Shown: piece by piece, positions 33,505 to 42,161 of the stretch
Position numbering within the stretch: position 1 is the stretch's first letter
Layout: the number at the start of each line of letters is the position of its first letter
Origin: Opitutia bacterium
GTDB taxonomy: Bacteria; Verrucomicrobiota; Verrucomicrobiia; Opitutales; Opitutaceae
Assembly (NCBI GenBank): GCA_947449835.1
Contig: CANFSZ010000012.1
Span: 1-51,168, forward strand
Length of the DNA: 51,168 nt
Reading direction: 5' to 3'
Program-made: the position numbers and the translations under genes
The notes under the pieces: model-generated
What the model saw: the letters and a program-made list of their open reading frames with translations, nothing else
Told to the model about the DNA's origin: nothing
Database searches by the model: none

Positions 33505-35001
33505 ATGACTTCCGCCCCTCGCTCAATTTTTCTCCGCCTCGTTTTGTGGCTTGGTGTTTTCTCGCCGCTGTGTGCCCACGCGGCCACGCCCGCCAAGCGT
33601 CTGTTGCTCGACAACGACGGCAACAGCACGTTCAGCACGCTCTCGCCGGATTTTAAACGCGACATCAACGAAGTCGTCGCGTCGTGCCCGCCCAATATCA
33701 CGACTTACCTGCTTTGTCCGGGCGCGGGGCGTTATTATTATCCGACCCAAGTCGGCGAGACCGATCCACGTTGCACGCAGCTCGCGCTCGAGCACGCGCA
33801 AGGCCGCGATCCCTTCGGCTATTTTCTCCAGCGTCTAAAAGCCGCGGGCAAAGAAACATTCGTCACCATCCGCACCAACGACGTGCACGAGCCCACCGCG
33901 GCCAACGAGTGGAACTTGCCGCGCGTGCGCCGCGAACATCCCGACGTCATCGTCGACCCGGCGGCCGTCGCACGCGGCGATCTTGATTGGCGCAACTGGT
34001 GCCTCGATTACAGTCGGCCCGAGGTGCGTAAGTTCATGTTGGCGATCATCGCCGAGCTGTTGGAAAAATATGAATTTGATGGCGTGCAACTCGATTGGAT
34101 GCGTTTCCCGCGTCACCTCTCGGGCACGCGCGATGAGGTCTGGGCGAAACGCGTTCATATCACTGGTTTCGTCGCCGACGTGCGCGCGTTGTGCCGCGCG
34201 AAAAAACGTCAGTTGATCGTGCGCGTGCCGACTTCGGTCGCCGGCTGCCGCGAGCTCGGTCTCGATGTCGTCACGTGGACGCAGCGTGGCCTCGTCGATG
34301 CGATTTCAACGTCGCATTTTTTGAACACCGATTTTTTCCAACCGCTCGCCGAGATGCGTGCGGCCCTCGGACAAGCGGCCGTGCCGATTTACGGCGGGTT
34401 TGATCTCGAGCACGGCGCCCAACGCCACAGCCCTGAATCGCTCCGCGCGGCCGTCTCCGGGCTCTACGACTCGGGTGCCGATGGGATTAACATTTTCAAC
34501 TTTCCGTGCTGGATCGAAAAAATCGGCGCGGTGCCTTACGATTGGTTGCTCGGTCTGGAATCGCCCGCGACGGCCGCGCGCAAACCGCTGCTGTATTCTG
34601 TCCCCACGGTTCGTTTTCGGCGGGCGTATGAGCTGCCGGGATTGTTGCCGGCCAAACTTCCCGCCGGCGCCACGGTGACGTTTCCGTTGCCGTTGCCCGT
34701 CGCGGCGATGCCCGTCGCGCGCGCTCGGATTCTCGTGACTGGCGTGCCGCACGCCGTGAAAGAACTCACGGTTAAACTCAACGGCCAGCCGCTAGAATGG
34801 CTGCCGCTGCAAAAAAGCCCCGAGCTGTTCGTCGAGTTCTCCGGTCCCGGCGATCTGCCGGGTCGCCGGCCCGCGCCCGAGGCCAGCCGCACGTATCGTT
34901 TCGATCCCGCGCTACTGCGCGCCGGCGCCAACGTCCTCGAAATCACCAACGCTTCCGCAACTGCCGCCGAAGTGCTCACGGTGAATCTCGGCGTTTGGTA
35001 A
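33505..35001 (+). CDS. Exported family-10-like glycosidase (GHL10/YddW type barrel)
   Basis: 498 residues with a signal peptide (ending CAHAA, about 27). The central ~330 residues read as a TIM barrel: [69 protein letters not shown], and [10 protein letters not shown]. The [11 protein letters not shown] block corresponds to the strand-4 acidic site of the GHL10 group. The C-terminal ~130 residues are a beta-sandwich ([11 protein letters not shown] ... [20 protein letters not shown]), perhaps carbohydrate-binding. The reaction is unknown. It begins 64 bases after the PVC cytochrome gene and is followed at 67 bases by the SDR, so the four genes to 37242 could share a message. Confidence 0.8.
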   Translation: MTSAPRSIFLRLVLWLGVFSPLCAHAATPAKRLLLDNDGNSTFSTLSPDFKRDINEVVASCPPNITTYLLCPGAGRYYYPTQVGETDPRCTQLALEHAQGRDPFGYFLQRLKAAGKETFVTIRTNDVHEPTAANEWNLPRVRREHPDVIVDPAAVARGDLDWRNWCLDYSRPEVRKFMLAIIAELLEKYEFDGVQLDWMRFPRHLSGTRDEVWAKRVHITGFVADVRALCRAKKRQLIVRVPTSVAGCRELGLDVVTWTQRGLVDAISTSHFLNTDFFQPLAEMRAALGQAAVPIYGGFDLEHGAQRHSPESLRAAVSGLYDSGADGINIFNFPCWIEKIGAVPYDWLLGLESPATAARKPLLYSVPTVRFRRAYELPGLLPAKLPAGATVTFPLPLPVAAMPVARARILVTGVPHAVKELTVKLNGQPLEWLPLQKSPELFVEFSGPGDLPGRRPAPEASRTYRFDPALLRAGANVLEITNASATAAEVLTVNLGVW

Positions 35002-35068
35002 CAAACGCGCCGCGGGGTCAGGCCTGCGGGCTTGCCACGTTCGAGGTCATGGCTTCGCTCGCATCCGC

Positions 35069-35851
35069 ATGACCCCGAAAACAGCTCTCGTCACTGGCGC
35101 ATCGCGCGGCATTGGCCGCGGTATTGCCATCGAACTCGCCCGCGCGGGCACCCGCGTGGCTATCAATTACGCCGGCAACGCCGAAGCCGCCGCCGAGGCT
35201 CTCGCGCTCGTCAAAGCCGCCGGCGGGGACGGTTTTATCGTGCAAGGCGACGTCGCCGTCGCCGCTGATCGTGAGCGCCTCGTCGCCGAGACCGTCGCCA
35301 AATTTGGCCGCATCGATCTCCTCGTGAACAACGCTGGCGTCGCCCCTAAAGTCCGCGCCGATGTGCTCGATGCGGGCGAAGAAAGTTTCGACCGGCTCTT
35401 TGCGATCAACCTCAAAGGCCCGTATTTCCTCACGCAACTCGTCGCCAAGCAGATGCTCAAGCAGGCACCCGACGCCGAAGGTTTCCGCGGCCGCATCGTC
35501 AACATCACGTCGATCTCCGTCTACACCGCGTCGATCAACCGCGGCGATTATTGCATGGTGAAAGCCGGCCTCGCGATGATGACGAAACTTTTTGCCGACC
35601 GCCTCGCCAACGACGGTATCAACGTCTACGAAATTCGTCCCGGCGTGATCGCCACCGACATGACCGGCGGGGTGAAAGAAAAATACGACAAGCTCATCAT
35701 CCAAGACGAGCGCGGCATCACGCCGATCCGCCGCTGGGGCAAGCCCGAGGACATCGGCCGCGCCGTGCGCGCGATCGCGGAAGATCGTTTTCCGTTTTCG
35801 ACGGGTGCGACCTTCGACGTCGACGGCGGTTTCCACCTCCATCGCCTGTGA
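35069..35851 (+). CDS. SDR-family NAD(P)-dependent oxidoreductase
   Basis: 260 residues, a classical short-chain dehydrogenase. The cofactor motif TGASRGIG is at 9-16, NNAG at 87-90, the catalytic Ser near 148-150, and YCMVK at 161-165 supplies Tyr161 and Lys165. It resembles FabG/3-ketoacyl-ACP-reductase-like proteins, but members of this subgroup often sit in sugar-catabolic clusters and probably act on sugar acids or ketoses. The stop codon overlaps the GTG start of the BNR_4 gene (GTGA at 35848), implying linked roles. Confidence 0.92.
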   Translation: MTPKTALVTGASRGIGRGIAIELARAGTRVAINYAGNAEAAAEALALVKAAGGDGFIVQGDVAVAADRERLVAETVAKFGRIDLLVNNAGVAPKVRADVLDAGEESFDRLFAINLKGPYFLTQLVAKQMLKQAPDAEGFRGRIVNITSISVYTASINRGDYCMVKAGLAMMTKLFADRLANDGINVYEIRPGVIATDMTGGVKEKYDKLIIQDERGITPIRRWGKPEDIGRAVRAIAEDRFPFSTGATFDVDGGFHLHRL

Positions 35852-37242
35852 ACGTACGCGCGGTCATTTTCGCGTTCGCGCTTTTTGGCCGCGTTTTTGC
35901 GACTGAAGCGGTGCCGGTCGGTATTCCCGTCGGTTCCGTGTGGTCGGGTAGTCCGGTCAGTTTCGCGTTGCTCACACACGCCGGTCGTCAGTTCGTCGCT
36001 TACTACGACGGCGAGCGTCGCCTCACCGTCGCCGCGCGCGTGCTCCCGAGCGCGCAATGGACCACGGTGCATCCTGAAGGCGTGTGGAACGATGTGCGCC
36101 ATCGTCCCTCCAACGTCACCGGCTGGGACAGTCACAATTTTCTGCGCCTCGCCGTGGATCGCGACGGTTGCCTGCATCTCTCAGGCAACATGCATGTGGA
36201 CCCGCTCGTTTATTACCGCACGAAAAAGCCCTTCGATATCACGACGCTTGAGCGCCTCGATCGCATGACTGGCGAACGCGAAATGCGGTGCACGTATCCC
36301 GTTTTTTTCAAAAACGCCGACGGTGATCTTCTCTTTCGTTATCGCGATGGCGCCAGCGGCAATGGCAGTGATCTCTACAATATTTACGATACCGCGACCC
36401 GCGCGTGGCGGCGCGTGTTGGATCAGCCCGTCTTGGAAGGCGAAGGCCAACGCAACGCCTACGCGCTCGATCCGGTGCTTGGGCCCGATGGACGTTTCCA
36501 TCTTGTTTGGATGTGGCGCGACACGCCCGACTGCGCGACCAACAACACCCTTTCGTATGCGCGTAGCCGCGATTTTCTCCACTGGGAAAACAGCCACGGT
36601 GAACCCATCGCGTTGCCCATCACGATCACGCGTGCCGAAATCATCGACGCGGCCAAACCGCACGAAGGCTTGATCAACATGACCTTCAATCTCGGTTTCG
36701 ACGCCACGCAAAAACCCGTCGTGGTTTATCATCGCTACGACGCCGCCGGCCATTCGCAGGCTTACATCGCGCGGCCTGCGAGCGACGCCAAAACGGCATC
36801 CGCCGGTTGGCCGGTGCAGGCGTTGAGCGCGTGGAAATTTAAATGGGCGTTTTCCGGTGGTGGCTCGATTCCCGCCGAAGTTGCGCTCGGTGCGCCACGC
36901 TTGGGGGCGGACGGAATTTTTACCGTCGATTTTAGCACGACGCACGCCGGTGCGGGCGCGGGGCGATGGCGCGTGCGGGCGGATACGCTGGAGCGCGTCA
37001 CCGAAGAACCGCCGTTGCCGCCGGCGTTGCCCGTGAGTTTACAGCGCGTCGAATCCGCTTATCCCGGCCTCGAAGTCCAATCGCTCGTCTCGCGCTACGA
37101 AGGCCGCCGCTACGTGTTGCGCTGGGAAACGATGCCGCGCAATCGCGACCTCCCGCGTGAGGCGGCCCCGCCGCCGACACCGCTCCGCATGTATGAATTG
37201 CCCGATGCCGAGGAGTCGTCGGCGACGCGCGTGGGTTCCTAA
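35848..37242 (+). CDS. BNR_4-type seven-bladed propeller protein (possible polysaccharide lyase)
   Basis: 464 residues from GTG 35848, which shares bases with the SDR stop (GTGA). The signal peptide ends near FA/TEAV (about 15-17). Repeated blades include [45 protein letters not shown], read in two parts by position, typical of BNR_4 (PF15892). This fold is used by some ulvan-lyase and related families, and also by proteins of unknown role. Conserved His residues (SHNF, NMHVD) sit where such enzymes place their active site, but no catalytic assignment is possible here. The frame is open well upstream inside the SDR gene; that part is a shadow. Confidence 0.82.
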   Translation: MNVRAVIFAFALFGRVFATEAVPVGIPVGSVWSGSPVSFALLTHAGRQFVAYYDGERRLTVAARVLPSAQWTTVHPEGVWNDVRHRPSNVTGWDSHNFLRLAVDRDGCLHLSGNMHVDPLVYYRTKKPFDITTLERLDRMTGEREMRCTYPVFFKNADGDLLFRYRDGASGNGSDLYNIYDTATRAWRRVLDQPVLEGEGQRNAYALDPVLGPDGRFHLVWMWRDTPDCATNNTLSYARSRDFLHWENSHGEPIALPITITRAEIIDAAKPHEGLINMTFNLGFDATQKPVVVYHRYDAAGHSQAYIARPASDAKTASAGWPVQALSAWKFKWAFSGGGSIPAEVALGAPRLGADGIFTVDFSTTHAGAGAGRWRVRADTLERVTEEPPLPPALPVSLQRVESAYPGLEVQSLVSRYEGRRYVLRWETMPRNRDLPREAAPPPTPLRMYELPDAEESSATRVGS

Positions 37243-37315
37243 GCGCGCGGGGCTGCGTTTTTGAATTTCCGTTTTGGCTCGCGGCGAGGGTGGGGCGGCG
37301 GGCACGTTGGCGGGT

Positions 37316-38323
37316 ATGTTACAGACGTGTCAGGCCGGTTTTGAATCAGTGCTCGTGCGTGAACTCACGGACGCGGGGCTCGCCGTGGCGGAGTCCGGGC
37401 CGGGTTGGGCCGTGGCGCCGGATCGCGCGGCGGTGGCGGGGCTGGCGTTTCCGCACGTGACGATGCGGGGCGCGGTTGAGTTCAAAGGCGAGTCGGTCAA
37501 CGCGCTGGCGAATCAGATCGTAGAATTTTTTCTAACGAGCCTGCGCGGCGAACGCGTCGAGGCGGCGTGGCCGTGCGTGTTTGGCGGGCCGGCAGAATTG
37601 GTTGGGCTCGGGCGCCGGATGAGCGGCGTGGAAAAAGCGTTTCACGAGCAGTTGAAAAAACGGCTGGCCCGCGTCGCGAAGCTCGCGGTGGCGGATCTGC
37701 CACGCGGGCTGGGGGAGGCGCGCGGGCTGTTTGTGTGGTTCACGGATTTCGGGCGCGTGTATGTCGCGCGGGATGCGTTTATCCACGGGCAACGCCGCAT
37801 GGCCGATGATGACGCGGCGCCGTCGCGGAGTTATTTAAAAGTCGAAGAAGCGTTCGTGGTGCTCGGGATCGAGCCGCAGGCGGGTGAAACGGTCGTCGAT
37901 CTCGGTGCGGCGCCGGGCGGTTGGAGTTACAGCGCGGCCAAACGCGGCGCGCGCGTGATTGCGGTGGACAACGGCCCGCTCAAGGGCGGGGCGCTTGGGC
38001 ATCCGCTGATTGAGCACCGCCTGGGCGATGCGTTTCATTTCAACTTCGTTGAAAACGTGGCGTACGACTGGATGTTTTGTGATCTACTCGAAGAGCCGCA
38101 CCACGTGATGAAAAACCTCGTCGAACCCTGGCTCGCGCGCGGCTGGTGCCGGCGGTTTGTGTTTAATCTGAAGTTCGGGCACGTGGATTCGGTGGCGTTG
38201 TTACGGGAGTTGCACGCGGCGGATTCGCCCTTGTCGCGCTATGCGCCGGGTTTCCTCGTGCGGCATCTTTATCATGATCGGGAGGAATTCACCGTGGTCG
38301 GCGTGGTGCAGGCGCGGGCCTGA
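37316..38323 (+). CDS. rlmM: 23S rRNA C2498 2'-O-methyltransferase RlmM-like
   Basis: 335 residues from ATG 37316; a TTG at 37274 is less likely. The N-terminal half is a THUMP-like region (GFESVLVRELTDAGLAV). The C-terminal RrmJ/FtsJ-type Rossmann fold has SRSYLKVEEAF (catalytic Lys), VVDLGAAPGGWSYSAAKRGARVIAVDNGPL (SAM binding, read by position), WMFCDLLEEP (Asp) and FNLKFGH (second Lys). This is the K-D-K arrangement of RlmM, which in E. coli (366 residues) modifies C2498. It is a housekeeping gene between carbohydrate genes. Confidence 0.9.
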   Translation: MLQTCQAGFESVLVRELTDAGLAVAESGPGWAVAPDRAAVAGLAFPHVTMRGAVEFKGESVNALANQIVEFFLTSLRGERVEAAWPCVFGGPAELVGLGRRMSGVEKAFHEQLKKRLARVAKLAVADLPRGLGEARGLFVWFTDFGRVYVARDAFIHGQRRMADDDAAPSRSYLKVEEAFVVLGIEPQAGETVVDLGAAPGGWSYSAAKRGARVIAVDNGPLKGGALGHPLIEHRLGDAFHFNFVENVAYDWMFCDLLEEPHHVMKNLVEPWLARGWCRRFVFNLKFGHVDSVALLRELHAADSPLSRYAPGFLVRHLYHDREEFTVVGVVQARA

Positions 38324-38388
38324 TTTTTTAATTTTCAGATACTTTCACCTAGTCATTCGGGGCTGGGGCGGTGTTGATGGGGTCAGCC

Positions 38389-38913
38389 ATGAAATTCACA
38401 TTTTGGAAAGCGCTGGGGTTGTTGTTGGTGCTGCCGCTAGCGGCGTGGGCGGCTAATCCGGCTTTGGCCGGACGTTGGCGGCTCGATCCGAAGCGCAGCA
38501 CGGCGCTCGATGGCTGGACGGCTTGGGACCTCGTCGTCTCGCTCGAGGGTACGCGCGTCGATCTGCGGCATGATATGCAATGGCGCGCGACAAAACTTAC
38601 GGCGACTAACGCCGTGGATACGGCGAAGCCCACGACGGTGCCGGATTTTTTCCGCGTCGAGCAACGCCACATGGCGTTGTACGCGGTGCGGGGCGCGCTG
38701 ACGCCGGTGCGCGCGGAGTGGCTCGATGGCGAGCGCACGCTGCGTGTGGAGGCGACGCCGCAGATTGAGAGTTCGCAGGGCACGGGGCCGATGCGGATTT
38801 ACCAAGAGTTGCGCCTGATCGAGGGCGACCAAGAATTATTGCTCATCGAGCTCCATAGCACGCGGGGTAAGCCTCTCGTGTATCGTTTCACCAAAGTCAC
38901 CGGGGAGAAATAA
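38389..38913 (+). CDS. Small secreted beta-barrel-like protein, unknown function
   Basis: 174 residues from ATG 38389; an in-frame GTG at 38371 lies upstream. A clear signal peptide (MKFTFWKALGLLLVLPLAAWA) precedes GRWRLDPKRSTALDGW, a lipocalin/DUF-like opening, then alternating strands (LVVSLEGTRVDLRHDMQW ... RIYQELRLIEGDQELLLIELHS). I do not recognise a named family. It ends three bases before the GxGYxYP gene, so the two are surely co-transcribed and may work on the same ligand. Confidence 0.78.
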   Translation: MKFTFWKALGLLLVLPLAAWAANPALAGRWRLDPKRSTALDGWTAWDLVVSLEGTRVDLRHDMQWRATKLTATNAVDTAKPTTVPDFFRVEQRHMALYAVRGALTPVRAEWLDGERTLRVEATPQIESSQGTGPMRIYQELRLIEGDQELLLIELHSTRGKPLVYRFTKVTGEK

Positions 38914-38916
38914 GCC

Positions 38917-40572
38917 ATGCATCGCTTCATCATTGCTCTGGTTTGCGTCGTGTTTTCCTCGGCCGGCTTGCGGGCCGCTGGGACTGACGCCGCTCCGGTT
39001 AAGCCGGCTGCACGCGCGTCTTGGGTCATGAATTTCGACAGTGACTGGCTCGTGGCCAAGGGCCTGCCGGAAAAAATCATGCTCTTGAGCCTGCAAGGCC
39101 TCGCGAATCGCGCGGCGCCGCAGCTCTACGTCGTCCACCCGAAAGAGTTTCAATGGGAGATCACCGGACCGCTGTTTGAGTTTTATCAACGCAAGCACGG
39201 CGTCGTTTTTACGGAGGTAAAAACCGCCGACGCCGCGCTCACGCTGTTCGGTCGTCACGCCAAGGGCTACGTGATTTGGGAACCCGCGGTGCCGGCGACG
39301 ATGAATGTTGCTTTCACGATTGCCGGCCTCGAGGACGCGTTGGTTGTCACGGCCGAGCAGGTCGCGCTGGTAGAGAAATTCGGACTGAAACGGATCGACG
39401 ATTTGCGCGGTCGCTACACCGGGCAGACGGATGCGCAGATTTATCGCGACGCCTACGCGCGCTACTGGGCGCGTTGCACGCACGACGCGATCATGCTCAT
39501 GGGCGGCCAGTTTGGCGCGGTGCGGATGCCGGCGATGGCGGATTGGGGCGTGCGCCAAAAAATGTTTTTCCACGATCTCTCGGCCAATCCGATTCACGCC
39601 GAAGAATTGGCGCTGGAGAAAAAATTGTTCTCCGAACTCACGCCCGGTTCGACCGTCTTCGGCTGGCATTCCTACGCCAAGGACACCGAGGAGCAACACA
39701 CCACGCTGCTCTCCGGCTACGGCTTGCGCATGGAGGGGCTGCACAACTTGCCCAACCTCAGTTTCAACTGTCAGTTCACGTTCACCCCGGGCTTTAAGTT
39801 CACCAACAACCACCAGGTCGCCCTCGACGCGAAACTCACGGCGCAGCAAAAAGTCTACATTTCCTTCGTCCAATCCGACAGCATCGGCATCGGCGTGTGG
39901 ACGAAGCCCGGCCGCGGCAAGTTGCCCTTCGGCTGGCAAGTGACCGTCAACTGGACAAAATTTTCGCCGGCGGCGCTGGAATATTTCCACGAGAGCGCGA
40001 CCAAGAACGACTACTTCATCGGCGGCCTATCGGGTCCCGGCTACATGTATCCTAACCACATCCCGGCGGATAAATTTGAACTCTTGATGGCCGATGCGCG
40101 CCAGCTCATGGCGACGCTCGACGAACACATCATGGAGATCATGGACAACTCCGCGGCCGACGGAAATGTCGGCAACGCCGATCTCACCAAGGAAACCGTC
40201 GATCGTTACTACAAAGCATTTCCCGACGTGATCGGCTTCATCAACGGCTACGGCCCCGCGCGCACGCGTGACCTGCGCGACACGCGCGCGATGATTTCCT
40301 ACGATTACTACATCGACCCGCGCCGCCCGCGCGAAGAAGTCGCCGCCGATCTCAACGAACTCATCGCGCTCAACGCCAAGCGTCCGTATTTCCTGCTCGT
40401 CCACGTGCGCGAATCCAACGACGTCAACAGCCTCGTCGAAATCACGAAGCAACTCGATGGTCCCGTGGAAATCGTGCCCATCGATGCGTTCTTGAAACTC
40501 GCCGCGAGCAACAAGACTTACACGACGCGTTACCAAGACCCCGCCGACCCGAAACATTTCAAAGGTTTCTAA
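38917..40572 (+). CDS. Exported GxGYxYP-family putative glycoside hydrolase
   Basis: 551 residues with a signal peptide (ending GLRAA, about 21). The family's defining motif is at residues 373-379 (GPGYMYP), in the stretch NDYFIGGLSGPGYMYPNHIP. N-terminal barrel-like segments (KIMLLSLQGLANRAAPQLYV) and C-terminal PYFLLVHVRESND also fit. Family members are found in polysaccharide-utilisation loci of Bacteroidetes and Verrucomicrobia and are suspected glycosidases; no reaction is established to my knowledge. It follows the 174-residue secreted protein with a three-base gap. Confidence 0.88.
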   Translation: MHRFIIALVCVVFSSAGLRAAGTDAAPVKPAARASWVMNFDSDWLVAKGLPEKIMLLSLQGLANRAAPQLYVVHPKEFQWEITGPLFEFYQRKHGVVFTEVKTADAALTLFGRHAKGYVIWEPAVPATMNVAFTIAGLEDALVVTAEQVALVEKFGLKRIDDLRGRYTGQTDAQIYRDAYARYWARCTHDAIMLMGGQFGAVRMPAMADWGVRQKMFFHDLSANPIHAEELALEKKLFSELTPGSTVFGWHSYAKDTEEQHTTLLSGYGLRMEGLHNLPNLSFNCQFTFTPGFKFTNNHQVALDAKLTAQQKVYISFVQSDSIGIGVWTKPGRGKLPFGWQVTVNWTKFSPAALEYFHESATKNDYFIGGLSGPGYMYPNHIPADKFELLMADARQLMATLDEHIMEIMDNSAADGNVGNADLTKETVDRYYKAFPDVIGFINGYGPARTRDLRDTRAMISYDYYIDPRRPREEVAADLNELIALNAKRPYFLLVHVRESNDVNSLVEITKQLDGPVEIVPIDAFLKLAASNKTYTTRYQDPADPKHFKGF

Positions 40573-40625
40573 GGCGGAGAAAGTTTTGTTTGGTTTTACC
40601 CGCGGGCGCGGGTCAATCTGCGCAC

Positions 40626-41525
40626 ATGGCCCATCATCAACGTCCCGAATCTCAGCGCCGGCCCGCGGCTCAGGCGCGACCGTTGACGGATTTTGTGGGC
40701 CGGCCCGGAGCGCTGGCCGCCGCGCCGGCGGTGGCGAAACGTGAACCGCGCGCGGGCGGGCCGTCGCCGCGGGAAGAGCTCAAAATCTGCGGCCTCGCGG
40801 CGGTGAAGGCGCGGTTTGAACGCGATCCGGCTTCGATTTTGCGGCTCTTTTTCGACGAGCCTACGAGCCGGAAAGTCGGCGCCATGAGCCAAGTACTCGC
40901 GGCGGCCAAAAAAGTTTACCGCTGCGTCCCACCAGCGGAGTTAGAGAAAATCTCGGGCTCGATTCACCACGGTGGCATTGTGGCGATCGTGCAGATGCCG
41001 GCGTTGCGTGCGCCGACGGCGGATGAAATCCGCGCTTGGGCGCAGGCGCGGGCGACCGTGTTGGTGCTCGATCGTATCGGCAACGCGCACAACCTCGGCG
41101 CGATCGCGCGGACGGCGGCGTTTTTCGGCGTCGAACGGATCGTGCTCGCGGAAGCAGCTTCGGCGGCTCGGCCCACGGAGGCCGCGCATCGCGTGGCGGA
41201 AGGCGGCCTCGAACACGTCGAGTTGTGGCAGGTGAAAAACATCGCGGCGCTGGCCAAGGAGCTGGCGGCGGCAGGTTACGAGGTGATCGGCGCGGCGACG
41301 CGCGGCGGTCGGCCTGAAGCGGCCTCGGGTGCGAAGAAGCCGGTGGCGTTGGTGATGGGCAACGAGGAGGAAGGGCTCGCGCCCGCGGTGGTCGCGGCGT
41401 GTACGCGGCTGGTGACGATCCCCGGCACGGGCAAAGTCGAATCTTTAAACGTCTCGGTCGCGGCGGCGGTCTTGCTTTGGGAATGTTGCGCGCGGCGGAC
41501 GGGCGGCGGCAGCGCCGGGAGCTGA
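40626..41525 (+). CDS. TrmH/SpoU-family RNA 2'-O-methyltransferase
   Basis: 299 residues from ATG 40626 (MAHHQRPESQ). About 60 basic, Ala/Pro-rich residues precede an L30e-like substrate-binding domain (AVKARFERDPASILRLFFDE). The SpoU domain then has motif 1 IGNAHNLGAIARTAAFFG, motif 2 VALVMGNEEEGL and motif 3 IPGTGKVESLNVSVAAAVLLWE, which together form the knotted SAM site. The family methylates ribose in rRNA or tRNA; sequence alone does not distinguish RlmB, TrmH or TsnR-type targets. Ends five bases from the convergent small membrane-protein gene. Confidence 0.92.
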   Translation: MAHHQRPESQRRPAAQARPLTDFVGRPGALAAAPAVAKREPRAGGPSPREELKICGLAAVKARFERDPASILRLFFDEPTSRKVGAMSQVLAAAKKVYRCVPPAELEKISGSIHHGGIVAIVQMPALRAPTADEIRAWAQARATVLVLDRIGNAHNLGAIARTAAFFGVERIVLAEAASAARPTEAAHRVAEGGLEHVELWQVKNIAALAKELAAAGYEVIGAATRGGRPEAASGAKKPVALVMGNEEEGLAPAVVAACTRLVTIPGTGKVESLNVSVAAAVLLWECCARRTGGGSAGS

Positions 41526-41530
41526 TCCGG

Positions 41531-41719
41531 TCAGTCGGTGTTGAGAAACCAGTTTTTCCAGGTCCAGCTGGCGGTAAAGTAGCCGATCCCCGCGATGGAA
41601 CAGACAAAGGGGATAGCGTATTTGGGCCCGATCCACCACGCGAAGAGGCCGAGCGGAACGTCGACGAGCGCGAGGCCGATCCCATACGCCCAAGGACGGA
41701 TTCGTTTTTTCGTATCCAT
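41531..41719 (-). CDS. Small membrane protein (62 residues), hypothetical
   Basis: From ATG 41719. The sequence has a basic start (MDTKKRIRPW) and two hydrophobic segments (about 11-28 and 33-50) joined by a short turn with IGPKY, ending TWKNWFLNTD. The composition is that of a genuine small inner-membrane protein, and its positive-inside pattern is consistent. I recognise no family. It is convergent with the SpoU methyltransferase. Confidence 0.62.
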   Translation of the reverse strand: MDTKKRIRPWAYGIGLALVDVPLGLFAWWIGPKYAIPFVCSIAGIGYFTASWTWKNWFLNTD

Positions 41720-42161
41720 GTCGTTGGGGCGGTTGATGGGTCGATGCGCGCCGAGGACGGGGGCGCCGCCGGTGGCGATTTGGCTCAGGGTCTAGGTGGA
41801 GATGGGCTCGTGGGTGTGGGCGACGACGCCGGGGTCGGCTGCGACTGCTGGCGGTTGGAGCGCGGGCGGTATGAGAGGAATACTGAGGGCTTCAAACTCC
41901 CTCGTTTTCAGCGTGTAATGGGGACGAGGAGTCTCGTCGGGGTTTTCGGACGGGGCGGGGGGTTGCGGGCATGTTTTTATTATAAAGTGGCGAAAGGCCG
42001 GTAGGGCGACGTCGTTTATCGGATAAAAAGGTTTCAAATTTTTTTAAATAAACTTGCGCCGCATTCCGGTTGTTTTTTTACATCCGATTGCGGTCTTACC
42101 CCTTTGCCGCACTGCCTGCGATCTACCCTCGTCGGCTTTATACCCTTAACACCCTACCTGT
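41720..42161. other. 442-base intergenic leader ahead of the large TonB receptor
   Basis: I find no convincing gene here. An open frame of about 80 codons on the minus strand (to 42037, TTG start) is Pro-rich and unconvincing. Bases 42030-42090 are AT-rich with T-runs, suitable for a promoter of the receptor, but no clear -35/-10 pair stands out. Just before the ATG at 42162, CTTAACACC (42145-42153) can pair with the conserved block of the small RNAs at 23391-23691. Confidence 0.5.

Noticed and set aside
41792-42037. An 81-codon minus-strand frame upstream of the large receptor
   Set aside because: TTG start, Pro-rich low-complexity product, no signal or motif and no neighbouring support.
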